Below, in pieces: positions 17,601 through 25,175 of a stretch of DNA of 37,122 nt. How positions within the stretch are numbered: the stretch's first letter is position 1; each line of letters opens with the position of its first letter. A program made the translations under genes and the position numbers. Below the pieces are notes generated by a model. It did no database searches, was not told where the DNA came from, and was given only the letters and a program-made list of their open reading frames with translations. The DNA comes from Methylococcales bacterium (lineage in GTDB: Bacteria > Pseudomonadota > Gammaproteobacteria > Methylococcales > Methylomonadaceae). Location: NCBI GenBank assembly GCA_026398895.1, contig JAPLRZ010000051.1, positions 1-37,122 of the forward strand, read 5' to 3'.

Positions 17601-17984
17601 AATGAAATTAATAAACAAGCTAACACAAAGATATTAGCCGAATATGTCAAACTATCGGATAGCGATTACAAACGCCTATTAGCAGAACTATTTATAGAGA
17701 CATTTCCAAAATTGGCAAAAAAATCACTACTTGGCACACCCGAACTCATTGACAGCAAAGCAGGTGATTTTTATGAAGTGGCTAAACAACAATTGTCTAC
17801 CGCACTTAAACGCGAACAACCCAGACTTAAAAAACTTGCAGCACAAAGAGCCCAAGCAATCGCCAGTTATCTGGTACAAAAAAGCGGCGTTGCTAATGAA
17901 CAAGTCTTTATTCTTGATCCCTCAGTTGATTCCAAAAGAGACAATAACGAGATTGCTAGTTTATTGTCATTGAAAGCCAATTAA
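14700..17984 (+). CDS. large AsmA-like/DUF748 envelope protein
   Basis: 1094 aa from ATG 14700; ATG 14667 and GTG 14649 are alternatives, and none has a clear ribosome binding site. One N-terminal membrane helix (about 8-30) precedes a long beta-rich periplasmic body with the repeated AsmA/DUF748 style (LTVENLSTA, LKGNAYDLSPVDIDGHISPYLGDYDL, ITGSLNNPQFDMGEIIVDAL). A C-terminal stretch from about 900 (FSAGNAILDKTQQEKLAALAKILKERP) resembles the OmpA-like tail of such proteins. A 46-aa unit is repeated near 15463-15785. AsmA-like proteins are implicated in lipid transport between membranes. Single gene. Confidence 0.75.
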   Translation: MINHHLLTKIVIALLMVGSLLALATYGLPIVLRSKILAIIEQQTSRKASLEKVQFTLLPLSIELQNFSIQEADGKLFAGFDSFYVTVNSWQSVKQRVVVIDKLAVVKPIVRVIKEKNGKYNFDNLFKSQVNNQQHTPLFPLTIGNLSLSEGKVEWEDQANKETIQSIKLTVENLSTAANKKCQLSLQLSLDSGGQLNWQGEASLNPLLSNGHIELNALKLPHLLTLSLPEPLAFSLNGNVLFNTDYYVSYVDQHLNFTADKAKMELQDFQYAEKDSNPILIKTPEFIHETDLKITYADSTWLFTANKSKVSLRDFEFSQLTPTKTFIKAPKFTHETDVKISYAHDTWQFFVNNTKVELRDSQLVYSNITVKVPETALETAIDIRLVDDKVLVSTKQGKLNSRGIQLFEQAQDKSLIDIADLALNGVDFTLNEQQLAIESLLAKDADFRTWLNPKGIFNYQTLFTPAKTTPTISTNELTSTPLAIKINTIALTNFGTTFEDKTQTKPVMVTLKPIDFKLTAYSNKTGVKLPFQLMVGINKTGSIQVNGDTVVEPFATNLSINAKAINLEPFQSYLEKIAHLDIIDGQLTTTGKLAVAMPTNQPLDLKFTGDSSISQLITRDQKFHKDFITWKTLTLKALSVDLQKNSYTADTLIIDKPYTRVTIKKDKSVNFSDIFIADPEPSKIPTKASVQPPAYFKLANIQIIDGSSDFADNSLILPFAAQIKGLDGGASDISSDQKSTIKLSLKGNAYDLSPVDIDGHISPYLGDYDLNLNFKGMPMPLISPYMVQFAGYKVEKGKLTLGLKYKVVNEELTASNSILIDQFELGEKVDNPKAVSLPLEFAVALLKDSDGKIKINVPITGSLNNPQFDMGEIIVDALENTLSKIISSPFRAIASLADTEEDMSTISFSAGNAILDKTQQEKLAALAKILKERPVLILDIKGTAFQTQDWPALREAALYDQLKKIRANEINKQANTKILAEYVKLSDSDYKRLLAELFIETFPKLAKKSLLGTPELIDSKAGDFYEVAKQQLSTALKREQPRLKKLAAQRAQAIASYLVQKSGVANEQVFILDPSVDSKRDNNEIASLLSLKAN

Positions 17985-18079
17985 TGGCAGGCAATGGTGT
18001 CAGTTTTTAGCAAACAGTCGGTGTGCATAAGTAACTAAAAATACTTTGATTTAATCGTATCATTAAGTAATTAAAACCA

Positions 18080-18216
18080 ATGAATAGTATCTCATCAAAA
18101 TCATTACCCCTATTTTAGTCAGTCAATCTACTACTGCCTTTGAATGGACTTCTAATGATGTTCAACTACTGCATGGCAATGATTTTAAATTGGGTGATAA
18201 AGAAAGAACGACCGTT
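18080..18216 (+). pseudogene. remnant of a Tsx-like outer-membrane channel gene
   Basis: From about 18109 one frame reads ITPILVSQSTTAFEWTSNDV, then QLLHGNDFKLGDKERTTV. This matches the start of mature nucleoside-specific channel (Tsx-family) proteins. The upstream ATG at 18080 is in a different frame and meets a stop after 12 codons, and homology ends at about 18216. The rest of the barrel is absent. Identification is from motif memory. Confidence 0.5.
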
Positions 18217-18381
18217 AAGTGCGTAGCAATAAGTTTGCGTGTATTCGGGAGTGCAAGCTTTGCTTGCAAGTCAGGCAAAGCCTTGACCTCCAATGTTTAG
18301 GCTTAAAATGCGCTTGACTCTTATCAGAGTCGCTAAAAAAAGCGTATGCTAGAGTCTTTTTTTAACTAACACCAAACACTC

Positions 18382-19983
18382 ATGAAATCTCTTGCAAAAA
18401 TAACTCATCTCGATCAGCTAACCTTTGATAATCGTTTTATTGGTGAATTACCCGCTGATGAAGAGCCGCTTAATACTCGCCGTCAGGTATTTGGCGCGTG
18501 CTATTCAAAGGTATTGCCCACGCCAGTAGCAAAACCACACTGTGTCGCGTATTCCCACGAAGTTGCTGATTTATTGGATTTAAGTTATGAGGTCTGTGCG
18601 TCTAATGATTTTACCCAAGTTTTTGCAGGTAATCGTTTAGCCAATGGTATGGAAAGCTATGCCACTTGTTATGGAGGACATCAATTTGGTAACTGGGCTG
18701 GACAATTAGGTGATGGACGTGCCATTAATTTAGGCGAAGTGATTAATAAACACGGTGAACGCTGGGCATTACAGCTTAAAGGCGCGGGGGCTACGCCCTA
18801 TTCACGCAACTCAGATGGCTTAGCGGTATTGCGTTCTTCAGTGCGAGAATTTTTATGTAGCGAAGCAATGTATCATTTAGGCGTACCGACTACTCGCGCT
18901 TTAAGTCTAACGCTAACAGGTGAAACCGTGGTGCGAGATATGTTTTATGACGGCAATCCACGCGCTGAACTGGGCGCAGTAGTGTGTCGTGTCGCCCCCT
19001 CATTCACCCGTTTTGGCAGTTTTCAAATTTTAACCGCGCGTAGTGATACTTCATTATTAAAAACACTCGCCGATTACACCATACGCACCGATTTTCCTGA
19101 ATTAGGTGAACCCTCAACTGCTGTTTATACACAATGGTTTAGCGAAATTTGTCGTCGCACTGCCGAAATGATTGTCCATTGGCAACGTGTCGGTTTTGTG
19201 CATGGGGTAATGAATACCGACAATATGTCTATCCTAGGCTTAACCATTGATTATGGTCCTTACGGCTGGCTAGAAAATTATGATCCCAATTGGACACCTA
19301 ATACCACCGATGCCGATATAAAACGCTATCGATTCGGCAGACAACCTGCGATGGCTTATTGGAATTTAGTACAATTAGCGAATGCTCTGTATCCATTGAT
19401 TGAACGCGTAGAACCCTTAAAAGCGGGCTTAGCAGTTTATAACTCCACCTTTGAACAAGGCTGGCAAACCATGATAGCCGCTAAGTTAGGCTTAACGGCT
19501 TTTGACGAAACATTGTGCAGCGAACTGTTAGCCCTATTACCGCTAGTCGAAACCGATATGACGATTTTCTTTCGCCAACTCGCCCTAATTGATAGCAATC
19601 TTGAATTAGCGCAAAGCGTAGATCATGCCATTGAACAACTTGCCGATGCCTACTATCTACCTGAACAACTCACCGCCGATTATCGAGAACGCTTAAACCA
19701 CTGGCTTAGTGCTTATATTCAAACGTTAAAACAGCAAGCCGTGCCTAATGAAGTTAGACGTGAGGCTATGAATGCAGTTAATCCCAAATATGTATTACGC
19801 AATTATCTAGCCCAACTCGCCATCGATGATGCCGAACAAGGCGATTTTGCCAAAATTCATGAATTATTAGAATTACTGCGTCACCCATATCACGAACAAA
19901 CCGACAAACAACAGTTTGCCGCCAAACGCCCAGACTGGGCAAGACAACGAGCGGGATGTTCGATGTTATCCTGTAGTTCTTAA
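18382..19983 (+). CDS. selO: protein adenylyltransferase SelO (YdiU family)
   Basis: 533 aa, complete. A pseudokinase-fold enzyme that transfers AMP from ATP to protein hydroxyls; in E. coli it acts on redox-stress targets. Conserved blocks: GGHQFGNWAGQLGDGRA (about 98-114), QLKGAGATPYSR with K133, VLRSSVREFLCSEAM, HGVMNTDN (274-281) and DYGP with D290. The protein ends SCSS, the Cys form of the position held by selenocysteine in some SelO proteins, so the C-terminus is authentic despite the low-complexity look of the last residues. Single gene with a hairpin downstream. Confidence 0.94.
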   Translation: MKSLAKITHLDQLTFDNRFIGELPADEEPLNTRRQVFGACYSKVLPTPVAKPHCVAYSHEVADLLDLSYEVCASNDFTQVFAGNRLANGMESYATCYGGHQFGNWAGQLGDGRAINLGEVINKHGERWALQLKGAGATPYSRNSDGLAVLRSSVREFLCSEAMYHLGVPTTRALSLTLTGETVVRDMFYDGNPRAELGAVVCRVAPSFTRFGSFQILTARSDTSLLKTLADYTIRTDFPELGEPSTAVYTQWFSEICRRTAEMIVHWQRVGFVHGVMNTDNMSILGLTIDYGPYGWLENYDPNWTPNTTDADIKRYRFGRQPAMAYWNLVQLANALYPLIERVEPLKAGLAVYNSTFEQGWQTMIAAKLGLTAFDETLCSELLALLPLVETDMTIFFRQLALIDSNLELAQSVDHAIEQLADAYYLPEQLTADYRERLNHWLSAYIQTLKQQAVPNEVRREAMNAVNPKYVLRNYLAQLAIDDAEQGDFAKIHELLELLRHPYHEQTDKQQFAAKRPDWARQRAGCSMLSCSS

Positions 19984-20045
19984 AGAAGCGGGGATATTTT
20001 CTAAGATACTTAGTTCTAGTGCAGGTGATAAAGTCAGCGGGTAAA

Positions 20046-20078
20046 ACAGATAACATCCCATCAAAGGATATTATCTGT
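20046..20078. terminator. hairpin between convergent selO and pilC
   Basis: ACAGATAACATCC (20046-20058) and GGATATTATCTGT (20066-20078) pair at 12 of 13 positions over a 7-nt loop. Its position between convergent genes suits a bidirectional terminator, but there is no strong T-tract. Confidence 0.45.
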
Positions 20079-20127
20079 AACGATATTAAACAATAACTGT
20101 CAATTTATTGTTAAACGCTTAATCATA

Positions 20128-21366
20128 TTAAAATGCCAAATCATTAACGCTTAAAATAGCTAATAATATAGAGACGATAATTCCTGCAATCATTAGCCCT
20201 AGGCTAAGAATTAATGCGGGTTCTAAAACTGCTAACATACGCTGAATAGATACTTTAAGTTGTTTATCGTAGACGGTGGAAACGCGTAATAACATTTCTT
20301 CTAAGCGTCCTGTTTCTTCGCCTGTTTTAATCATTTGCAATGCCATTTTAGGGAATATATCTTTTTCCAATAAAGCCACTGACATATTCTTGCCTTGTTT
20401 TACTTGTTCTTGCACATCGGCAATGGCATCGACTAATACTAAGTTACTTACAGTTTCACGCGCAATGGCTAAAGCGGTTAATAAAGAAACACCATTTGAT
20501 AATAATGTACCTAAGGTTTGACTAAAACTAGCGGTTTCTTTATTGAGTATAATATTGCCAAGTAAGGGGATATTAAAAAAACGCCTGTCCCATACTTTTT
20601 TGGTGACAGGATTGGCTAATTGAGAGCGCATATAATAGTAAATAGACAATACGATACTCAGTAATAGCCACCAATAATCTTTTAATAATTGCGCCATGCC
20701 TATCACGACCTGTGTGGATATAGGTAACGCCTTGCCTGCACTTTCAAACATTTCAGTGAATTGCGGCACAACAAAAACCAACATAACTAATAAAGAGGCG
20801 ACCGACATGATTAGTAAAATAACAGGGTAAATCAAGGCGGTACTTACCGTGCTTTTTAATTCTTGTGAGCTTTCCATATATTGAGATAAACGCGTTAAAA
20901 CTTCGCCTAAACTCCCGCTGGCTTCACCTGCTCGAATCATATTCAAGTAAAATTTGCTAATAATTTTAGAGGCGGGTCTATCGCCTGATTTTCGTCGCTC
21001 CATTGCGTCAGTCAGTGAAGAACCACTTTTAACTTTGGCAAGAACACGGGTAATAAAATTAGTCAGCGGCTCATTACCTTCGGTGACATTCATTAATACT
21101 GTTAATGAGCGATCTAAAGGTAAGCCCGACTCTAGCAATACCGCCAATTCACTGGTAAATAACAGAATGTCTTTAGCTGACAACTGATTGCGTCGGCCAA
21201 CCATTTTTAAACCCAAAAACGTACCTGCATTCGCGGGTTTAATCTGAATAGGAATATAACCTTCTGATTGCAAAGTGGCGACTAAACTCTGTTCATTAGC
21301 CGCTCCTCTCACACCTTCTTCAGTTATACCGTTATCATTGATTACTTTGTAGGAAAATAAAGGCAT
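20128..21366 (-). CDS. pilC: type IV pilus/type II secretion inner-membrane platform protein (PilC/GspF)
   Basis: 412 aa, normal for the family. Two related T2SSF domains are visible: LLFTSELAVLLESGLPLDRSL with GSLGEVLTRLSQYME, and FSQTLGTLLSNGVSLLTAL with EETGRLEEMLLRVS. Membrane helices lie near residues 170-195, 220-240 and 380-405. It is the membrane platform that the assembly ATPase turns or couples to. Its start overlaps the ATPase stop by 4 bp on the minus strand. GspF of a secretion system is an equally good name, since no pilin, secretin or prepilin peptidase gene is in the window. Confidence 0.85.
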   Translation of the reverse strand: MPLFSYKVINDNGITEEGVRGAANEQSLVATLQSEGYIPIQIKPANAGTFLGLKMVGRRNQLSAKDILLFTSELAVLLESGLPLDRSLTVLMNVTEGNEPLTNFITRVLAKVKSGSSLTDAMERRKSGDRPASKIISKFYLNMIRAGEASGSLGEVLTRLSQYMESSQELKSTVSTALIYPVILLIMSVASLLVMLVFVVPQFTEMFESAGKALPISTQVVIGMAQLLKDYWWLLLSIVLSIYYYMRSQLANPVTKKVWDRRFFNIPLLGNIILNKETASFSQTLGTLLSNGVSLLTALAIARETVSNLVLVDAIADVQEQVKQGKNMSVALLEKDIFPKMALQMIKTGEETGRLEEMLLRVSTVYDKQLKVSIQRMLAVLEPALILSLGLMIAGIIVSILLAILSVNDLAF

Positions 21367-23066
21367 CAGGTTTCCGAGGTAACGCGCAAAACTTCTTCTA
21401 AGGTGGTGATACCTTGAATCACTTTCACTAAACCATTTTCATAAAGTGTGGACATACCTTCTTCCACCGCCAGATTTTGAATAGCTCCCGCTTCTTCATG
21501 CGCCATCACTGCTTGACGAATGCCATTACTCATTGGTAAAAATTCGATAATCGCTAAGCGTCCACGATAGCCGACTCCGCTACAAGCCGCGCAACCAATG
21601 GGTTTGTATAGCATAATATCGCCTTCTGGAGCGTAGCGACGTAACTTCAAATCGTCAATTAACACAGCGGGAGCGGGAGTCGCCTGCTTACAAGCGGGGC
21701 AGAGTTTTCTGACTAAGCGTTGCGCTAATATGCCGTTGACGGTGGAGGTGAGTAAATATTCCTCCAGCCCCATATCTAATAAACGTGTGATACCCCCAGC
21801 GGCATTATTGGTATGTAAAGTCGATAACACTAAGTGACCCGTTAACGCCGACTGCACCGCAATACGCGCAGTTTCTAAGTCACGCATTTCGCCAATCATA
21901 ATAACGTCAGGGTCTTGACGAACGATAGAACGCAATGCAGTGGCAAAGGTTAAACCGATTTGTGGTTTTGCCTGAATCTGATTAATACCTTCCATTTGGT
22001 ATTCTACGGGGTCTTCAACGGTGATAATTTTACGCGCTGAGGTATTTAATTGCTTAAGAGCTGCATACAGAGTGGTTGATTTACCGCTACCTGTTGGGCC
22101 TGTAATTAAAATAATGCCATGTGGCAATGCTAAAATATCGGAAAACTGCTTTAAATGCTTACCCGAAAACCCCAGTGCTTCAAAATCTAGTACCGTGTTG
22201 TCTTTATCCAACAAACGAATCACCACGCTTTCACCATACATGGTTGGTATGGTTGAAATACGCAAATCCAATTCTTTGCCCAACATTTGTATTTTGATAC
22301 GACCATCTTGCGGCAAACGGCGTTCGGCAATATTTAATTTCGCCATGATTTTGATACGCGAAATCACCGCTGCGGTGGATTTAACGGGCGGCGCGTCAAT
22401 TTCTTGTAACACACCATCAACACGCAATCTAACTTTTAAAGCTTGTTCAAATGGTTCGATATGAATATCAGAGGCTTTTAATTCGATAGCTCGCTGCATA
22501 ATTAAATTAACCATTTTGATAACAGGAGCTTCACTGGCTAGGTCTTTTAAATGCTCAAGGTCTTCTTCACGAATGTCATAATCCCCTAACTCATCGATCA
22601 ATTTATCGGTTTTTGAGTGATCTTGACTGTATTGCTCTTCCAATGCCGCATCAATTTCGGATAATAAGCCGACTTTAGCAATGACTTTTTTACCTGTTGC
22701 TAAGCGTAATGCGTCCAGCACAAATGAATCCTCAGGATCCATCAGTGCGACAGTTGCCGTGTCTTGGGTATCACCCAAGCCTATCACATGATAATTTTTT
22801 AAAAACCGTAACGAGATGTTTTCGGGTAGTTGTCTTTCTTGGGGATATTGTTCTGCAATGACTTTTTCAAACTGCCCCGATTCAACAAAAGCATTAGCGA
22901 CATCTTGTTCGGAACATAAGCCAAGTTTAACCAATAATTGTGGCAAACTTTCTGCCACAGCAGTTTTTTGTACACGCTCTACTTTTTTTAACTCGATAGC
23001 AGACAAACTACCTTTGTCCTGTAGTGTTTTAAGTAAGGCTTGATAGGGTATTTTTTGCTCGATCAT
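21366..23066 (-). CDS. pilB: type IV pilus/type II secretion assembly ATPase (PilB/GspE)
   Basis: 566 aa from ATG 23066, the usual PilB length; a TTG at 23135 would add 23 unrelated residues. The N-terminal MshEN-like domain is followed by a GspE ATPase: DIHIEPFE, Walker A GPTGSGKSTT, Asp box VEDPVEYQ, Walker B MIGEMRD and His box TLHTNNA. A zinc site with CPAC and CAAC pairs completes it. It powers pilus or pseudopilus assembly in the cytoplasm with the overlapping pilC product. Whether the system is pilus or T2SS cannot be settled here. Confidence 0.88.
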   Translation of the reverse strand: MIEQKIPYQALLKTLQDKGSLSAIELKKVERVQKTAVAESLPQLLVKLGLCSEQDVANAFVESGQFEKVIAEQYPQERQLPENISLRFLKNYHVIGLGDTQDTATVALMDPEDSFVLDALRLATGKKVIAKVGLLSEIDAALEEQYSQDHSKTDKLIDELGDYDIREEDLEHLKDLASEAPVIKMVNLIMQRAIELKASDIHIEPFEQALKVRLRVDGVLQEIDAPPVKSTAAVISRIKIMAKLNIAERRLPQDGRIKIQMLGKELDLRISTIPTMYGESVVIRLLDKDNTVLDFEALGFSGKHLKQFSDILALPHGIILITGPTGSGKSTTLYAALKQLNTSARKIITVEDPVEYQMEGINQIQAKPQIGLTFATALRSIVRQDPDVIMIGEMRDLETARIAVQSALTGHLVLSTLHTNNAAGGITRLLDMGLEEYLLTSTVNGILAQRLVRKLCPACKQATPAPAVLIDDLKLRRYAPEGDIMLYKPIGCAACSGVGYRGRLAIIEFLPMSNGIRQAVMAHEEAGAIQNLAVEEGMSTLYENGLVKVIQGITTLEEVLRVTSET

Positions 23067-23144
23067 AAGTCGTAGTCTTAAATTACGGTAAGTGGAAAAT
23101 GATACGCTATTTGTGCCTAAGCTGGTAATATCCAATGTTAATTA

Positions 23145-23227
23145 GGTAGGGGATTAAATCTGTTGTTTTTACTTTTTGGTGCGACTGCCAGTCATTAATA
23201 TCGTTATAACAGGTTTAACCCACTGCC
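23145..23227. repeat. MITE-like element with GGTAGTGGATTAAATCTG-type ends
   Basis: The left end GGTAGGGGATTAAATCTG (23145-23162) and right end CAGGTTTAACCCACTGCC (23210-23227) are inverted with 14 of 18 matches. The interior carries TTTTTACTTTTTGG and GACTGCCA. Related ends occur at 34030-34046/34125-34141, about 5096-5112, 27848-27865 and near 1871. It fills most of the gap upstream of the DUF4239/DUF3365 gene. Confidence 0.6.
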
Positions 23228-23258
23228 ATTTATTCGACTACAACTTAAGGAACAAAAC

Positions 23259-24713
23259 ATGAGTGCGTGGCTGTATGCTTTGCCTATAGGCTGGATGGCG
23301 GTATGTGTGTTCGGTTTCACCTTTTTTTTAACGTGGATTATTTATGCTATCGTTAAAATGTTGGCTGTCGGTGAACGAGCTAAGGCATTTATGTCTATTT
23401 CTGGGGGGATGTTACCGCCGCTCGGTGTGGTTTATGGTTTGTTTGTCACCATTGTCGCGTCTCAGGTGTGGGCTGATATAGATAAAGCCAACACCGCTGT
23501 GTATCGTGAAGCCAGTGCGTTAAGTGCAGTGGTTTTTTTAGCGTCTAGTTTTCCAGGTGAACCTGAAATCCGCATTCGCACCTTGGTTCGCCGCCATATT
23601 CATGAAGCGGTAAATCAAGAATGGCCGATGATGGCTCAACATACTGCTAATTTAAAAATCACTTCTCAGCCCTTAGCCGAAGCCTTACAACTTGTGCTAA
23701 CACTAACGCCGCGTAGTGGGGGTCAAACCACCGCGCAAAATGCCATTGTCACGGCATTAGAAAATGCACTGGATGCACGGCGACAGCGGATTGTGGTGAG
23801 TTTGTCGGATGTCAACTGGGTTAAGTGGGTATGTCTAATTCTGCAAGCGATTTGTACTTTATTGACTATTGCGATGATTCACTGCGGCAATCGAATTGCG
23901 TCTATCAGTGCAATGGGGGTATTTGCGACGGGCGTTGCGGTGTCTATATTAATCATCGTTTCGCATAACCGACCTTTTGGTGGCCCGCTGGCGGTCAATT
24001 CTGATTTATTAGCGCAAATCGAACCCGAAGAAATGCTTAGCCAAAAGGAAACTAATCACACGGTCGCGTTGCATTTAACCACGCTGCTCCATGCGGGTAG
24101 AAAAGTTATTTCTGACCATCAAGGTTTAATCAATCAGAAATCAGCAGATAAAGCCTTTACCGCCGAAAAAGTCATTGCCGAAACCATGAACAATTATGCC
24201 CAATCTACTGGACATCCGTTCCCCGATTTAGATAAAAATTCAGCCGAAGGCATGATATTACAAGCAGAATTAGATGCGATTACCGAAGTGATGAATAACG
24301 CACAGCCGTTAATCAATAATCCAAAATTAGGCTTTAAAGGTTTTTTGCCCGCTATTTTTGCTTATCAAGTCGCCCAAAGTTTCAATAAAAAAGTCGATAA
24401 CTTAGCGTACTTGAAACTAACCGCACCACAAGAGTTAATCATGCTGAAAAGCAATATGCCAGACGACTGGGAAAGTCAGATCATTAAAACTAAGTTCCAA
24501 TCGTCAACGTGGGAAAAAGGCGGTTCTTTTGATGAAGTTGCCGAATTGAACGGCAAAAAAGCCTTTCGGCTAATGATTCCTGAATATTACGATGCGTCTT
24601 GTTTGCAAGCTTGTCATGGGCTTACTAAAGAAGACAGTCACGGCAAAAAGATTTCTGTCAGTAAATTAGGCGATTTGGGTGGGGCGATCAGTGCGGCGAT
24701 TTATCTTAAATAA
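23259..24713 (+). CDS. DUF4239 membrane domain fused to DUF3365 (Tll0287-like) haem sensor
   Basis: 484 aa. Residues 1-240 form a four-helix membrane domain of the DUF4239/bestrophin-like type (helices about 8-32, 47-70, 188-208, 214-236). Residues about 285-484 match DUF3365, a PAS-like haem-associated domain: the AEKVIAETMNNYAQ helix, then FAYQVAQSFNKK, FRLMIPEYYDASCLQACHG and LGGAISAAIYLK. The usual CxxCH is C448-x3-C452-H453 here, one residue longer. A redox- or haem-linked membrane regulator is inferred. Start ATG 23259 has AAGGAAC upstream. It stands alone and no partner is obvious. Confidence 0.7.
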   Translation: MSAWLYALPIGWMAVCVFGFTFFLTWIIYAIVKMLAVGERAKAFMSISGGMLPPLGVVYGLFVTIVASQVWADIDKANTAVYREASALSAVVFLASSFPGEPEIRIRTLVRRHIHEAVNQEWPMMAQHTANLKITSQPLAEALQLVLTLTPRSGGQTTAQNAIVTALENALDARRQRIVVSLSDVNWVKWVCLILQAICTLLTIAMIHCGNRIASISAMGVFATGVAVSILIIVSHNRPFGGPLAVNSDLLAQIEPEEMLSQKETNHTVALHLTTLLHAGRKVISDHQGLINQKSADKAFTAEKVIAETMNNYAQSTGHPFPDLDKNSAEGMILQAELDAITEVMNNAQPLINNPKLGFKGFLPAIFAYQVAQSFNKKVDNLAYLKLTAPQELIMLKSNMPDDWESQIIKTKFQSSTWEKGGSFDEVAELNGKKAFRLMIPEYYDASCLQACHGLTKEDSHGKKISVSKLGDLGGAISAAIYLK

Positions 24714-24722
24714 AGGAGGGGG

Positions 24723-24755
24723 TAAGGTATCTACACAACGTGTGTAAATACCTTA
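24723..24755 (+). terminator. strong hairpin after the DUF4239/DUF3365 gene
   Basis: TAAGGTATCTACACA and TGTGTAAATACCTTA form a 15-bp stem with one mismatch and a 3-nt loop, 10 bp after the stop codon. No T-tract follows, so it may be a transcript-end stabiliser rather than a classical terminator. Confidence 0.5.
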
Positions 24756-24791
24756 AGCAAGTAGCTTGAGTGAATAGCAGTCTAGCAAATT

Positions 24792-25001
24792 TTACTTAGT
24801 GCAATACTCATGCGTGGTTAGCACTTGTTTGATTTGATAAGGCGCGTTGGGCATTAAAATAAAGTCACTCGCGCCGATGTCGCTGTCGTCATTACCCCAA
24901 TCGTAGGTATAGCCCAAACCCGTCCACGGTACGCCTGCCGATTCTCTGAAACCTGAGCGCGACGGGGTATTCACCCCGTCGCAATGTTTTGAGTATGTCA
25001 C
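24792..25001 (-). pseudogene. C-terminal fragment of a conserved hypothetical protein
   Basis: The readable frame ends GVPWTGLGYTYDWGNDDSDI and then GASDFILMPNAPYQIKQVLT. This looks like the conserved C-terminus of a proteobacterial hypothetical protein. Upstream the frame consists only of a palindrome, GCGACGGGGT/ACCCCGTCGC (24959-24982), and a GTG start without ribosome binding site. It is probably a gene remnant whose 5' part was lost. Function unknown. Confidence 0.45.
24959..24982. repeat. perfect 10-bp palindrome
   Basis: GCGACGGGGT and ACCCCGTCGC are inverted around ATTC. It lies at the broken 5' side of the preceding gene fragment and may mark the insertion or deletion point. Confidence 0.6.
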
Positions 25002-25114
25002 GAATCACATTTTAATTTAAACCTGCGGGTGAGTTGAATAGCCCGCCCCGCGTAGGCGTTTTTCGTAAAAATGCCCTTTTTACCTTTAAAACTTACAAAA
25101 ACCCATCCTACGCC

Positions 25115-25142
25115 TTGCTATTTTGATTAGCATCCTCATAAT
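25115..25142 (+). promoter_or_regulatory. candidate promoter for lon
   Basis: TTGCTA (25115-25120) and CATAAT (25137-25142) with a 16-bp spacer, giving a start near 25149, about 27 nt before the GTG codon. A clear heat-shock (sigma-32) promoter was not found. Confidence 0.35.
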
Positions 25143-25175
25143 GGTTACATCGTAAATTTGACACAGGAATTCATT

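Noticed and set aside
19950..19983. Idea that selO is frameshifted near its end
   Set aside because: The protein ends SCSS, the authentic conserved C-terminus, so it is complete.
25158..25175. TTG at 25158 as the lon start
   Set aside because: AGGA at 25165-25168 is placed for GTG 25176, and Lon numbering then matches E. coli within one residue.
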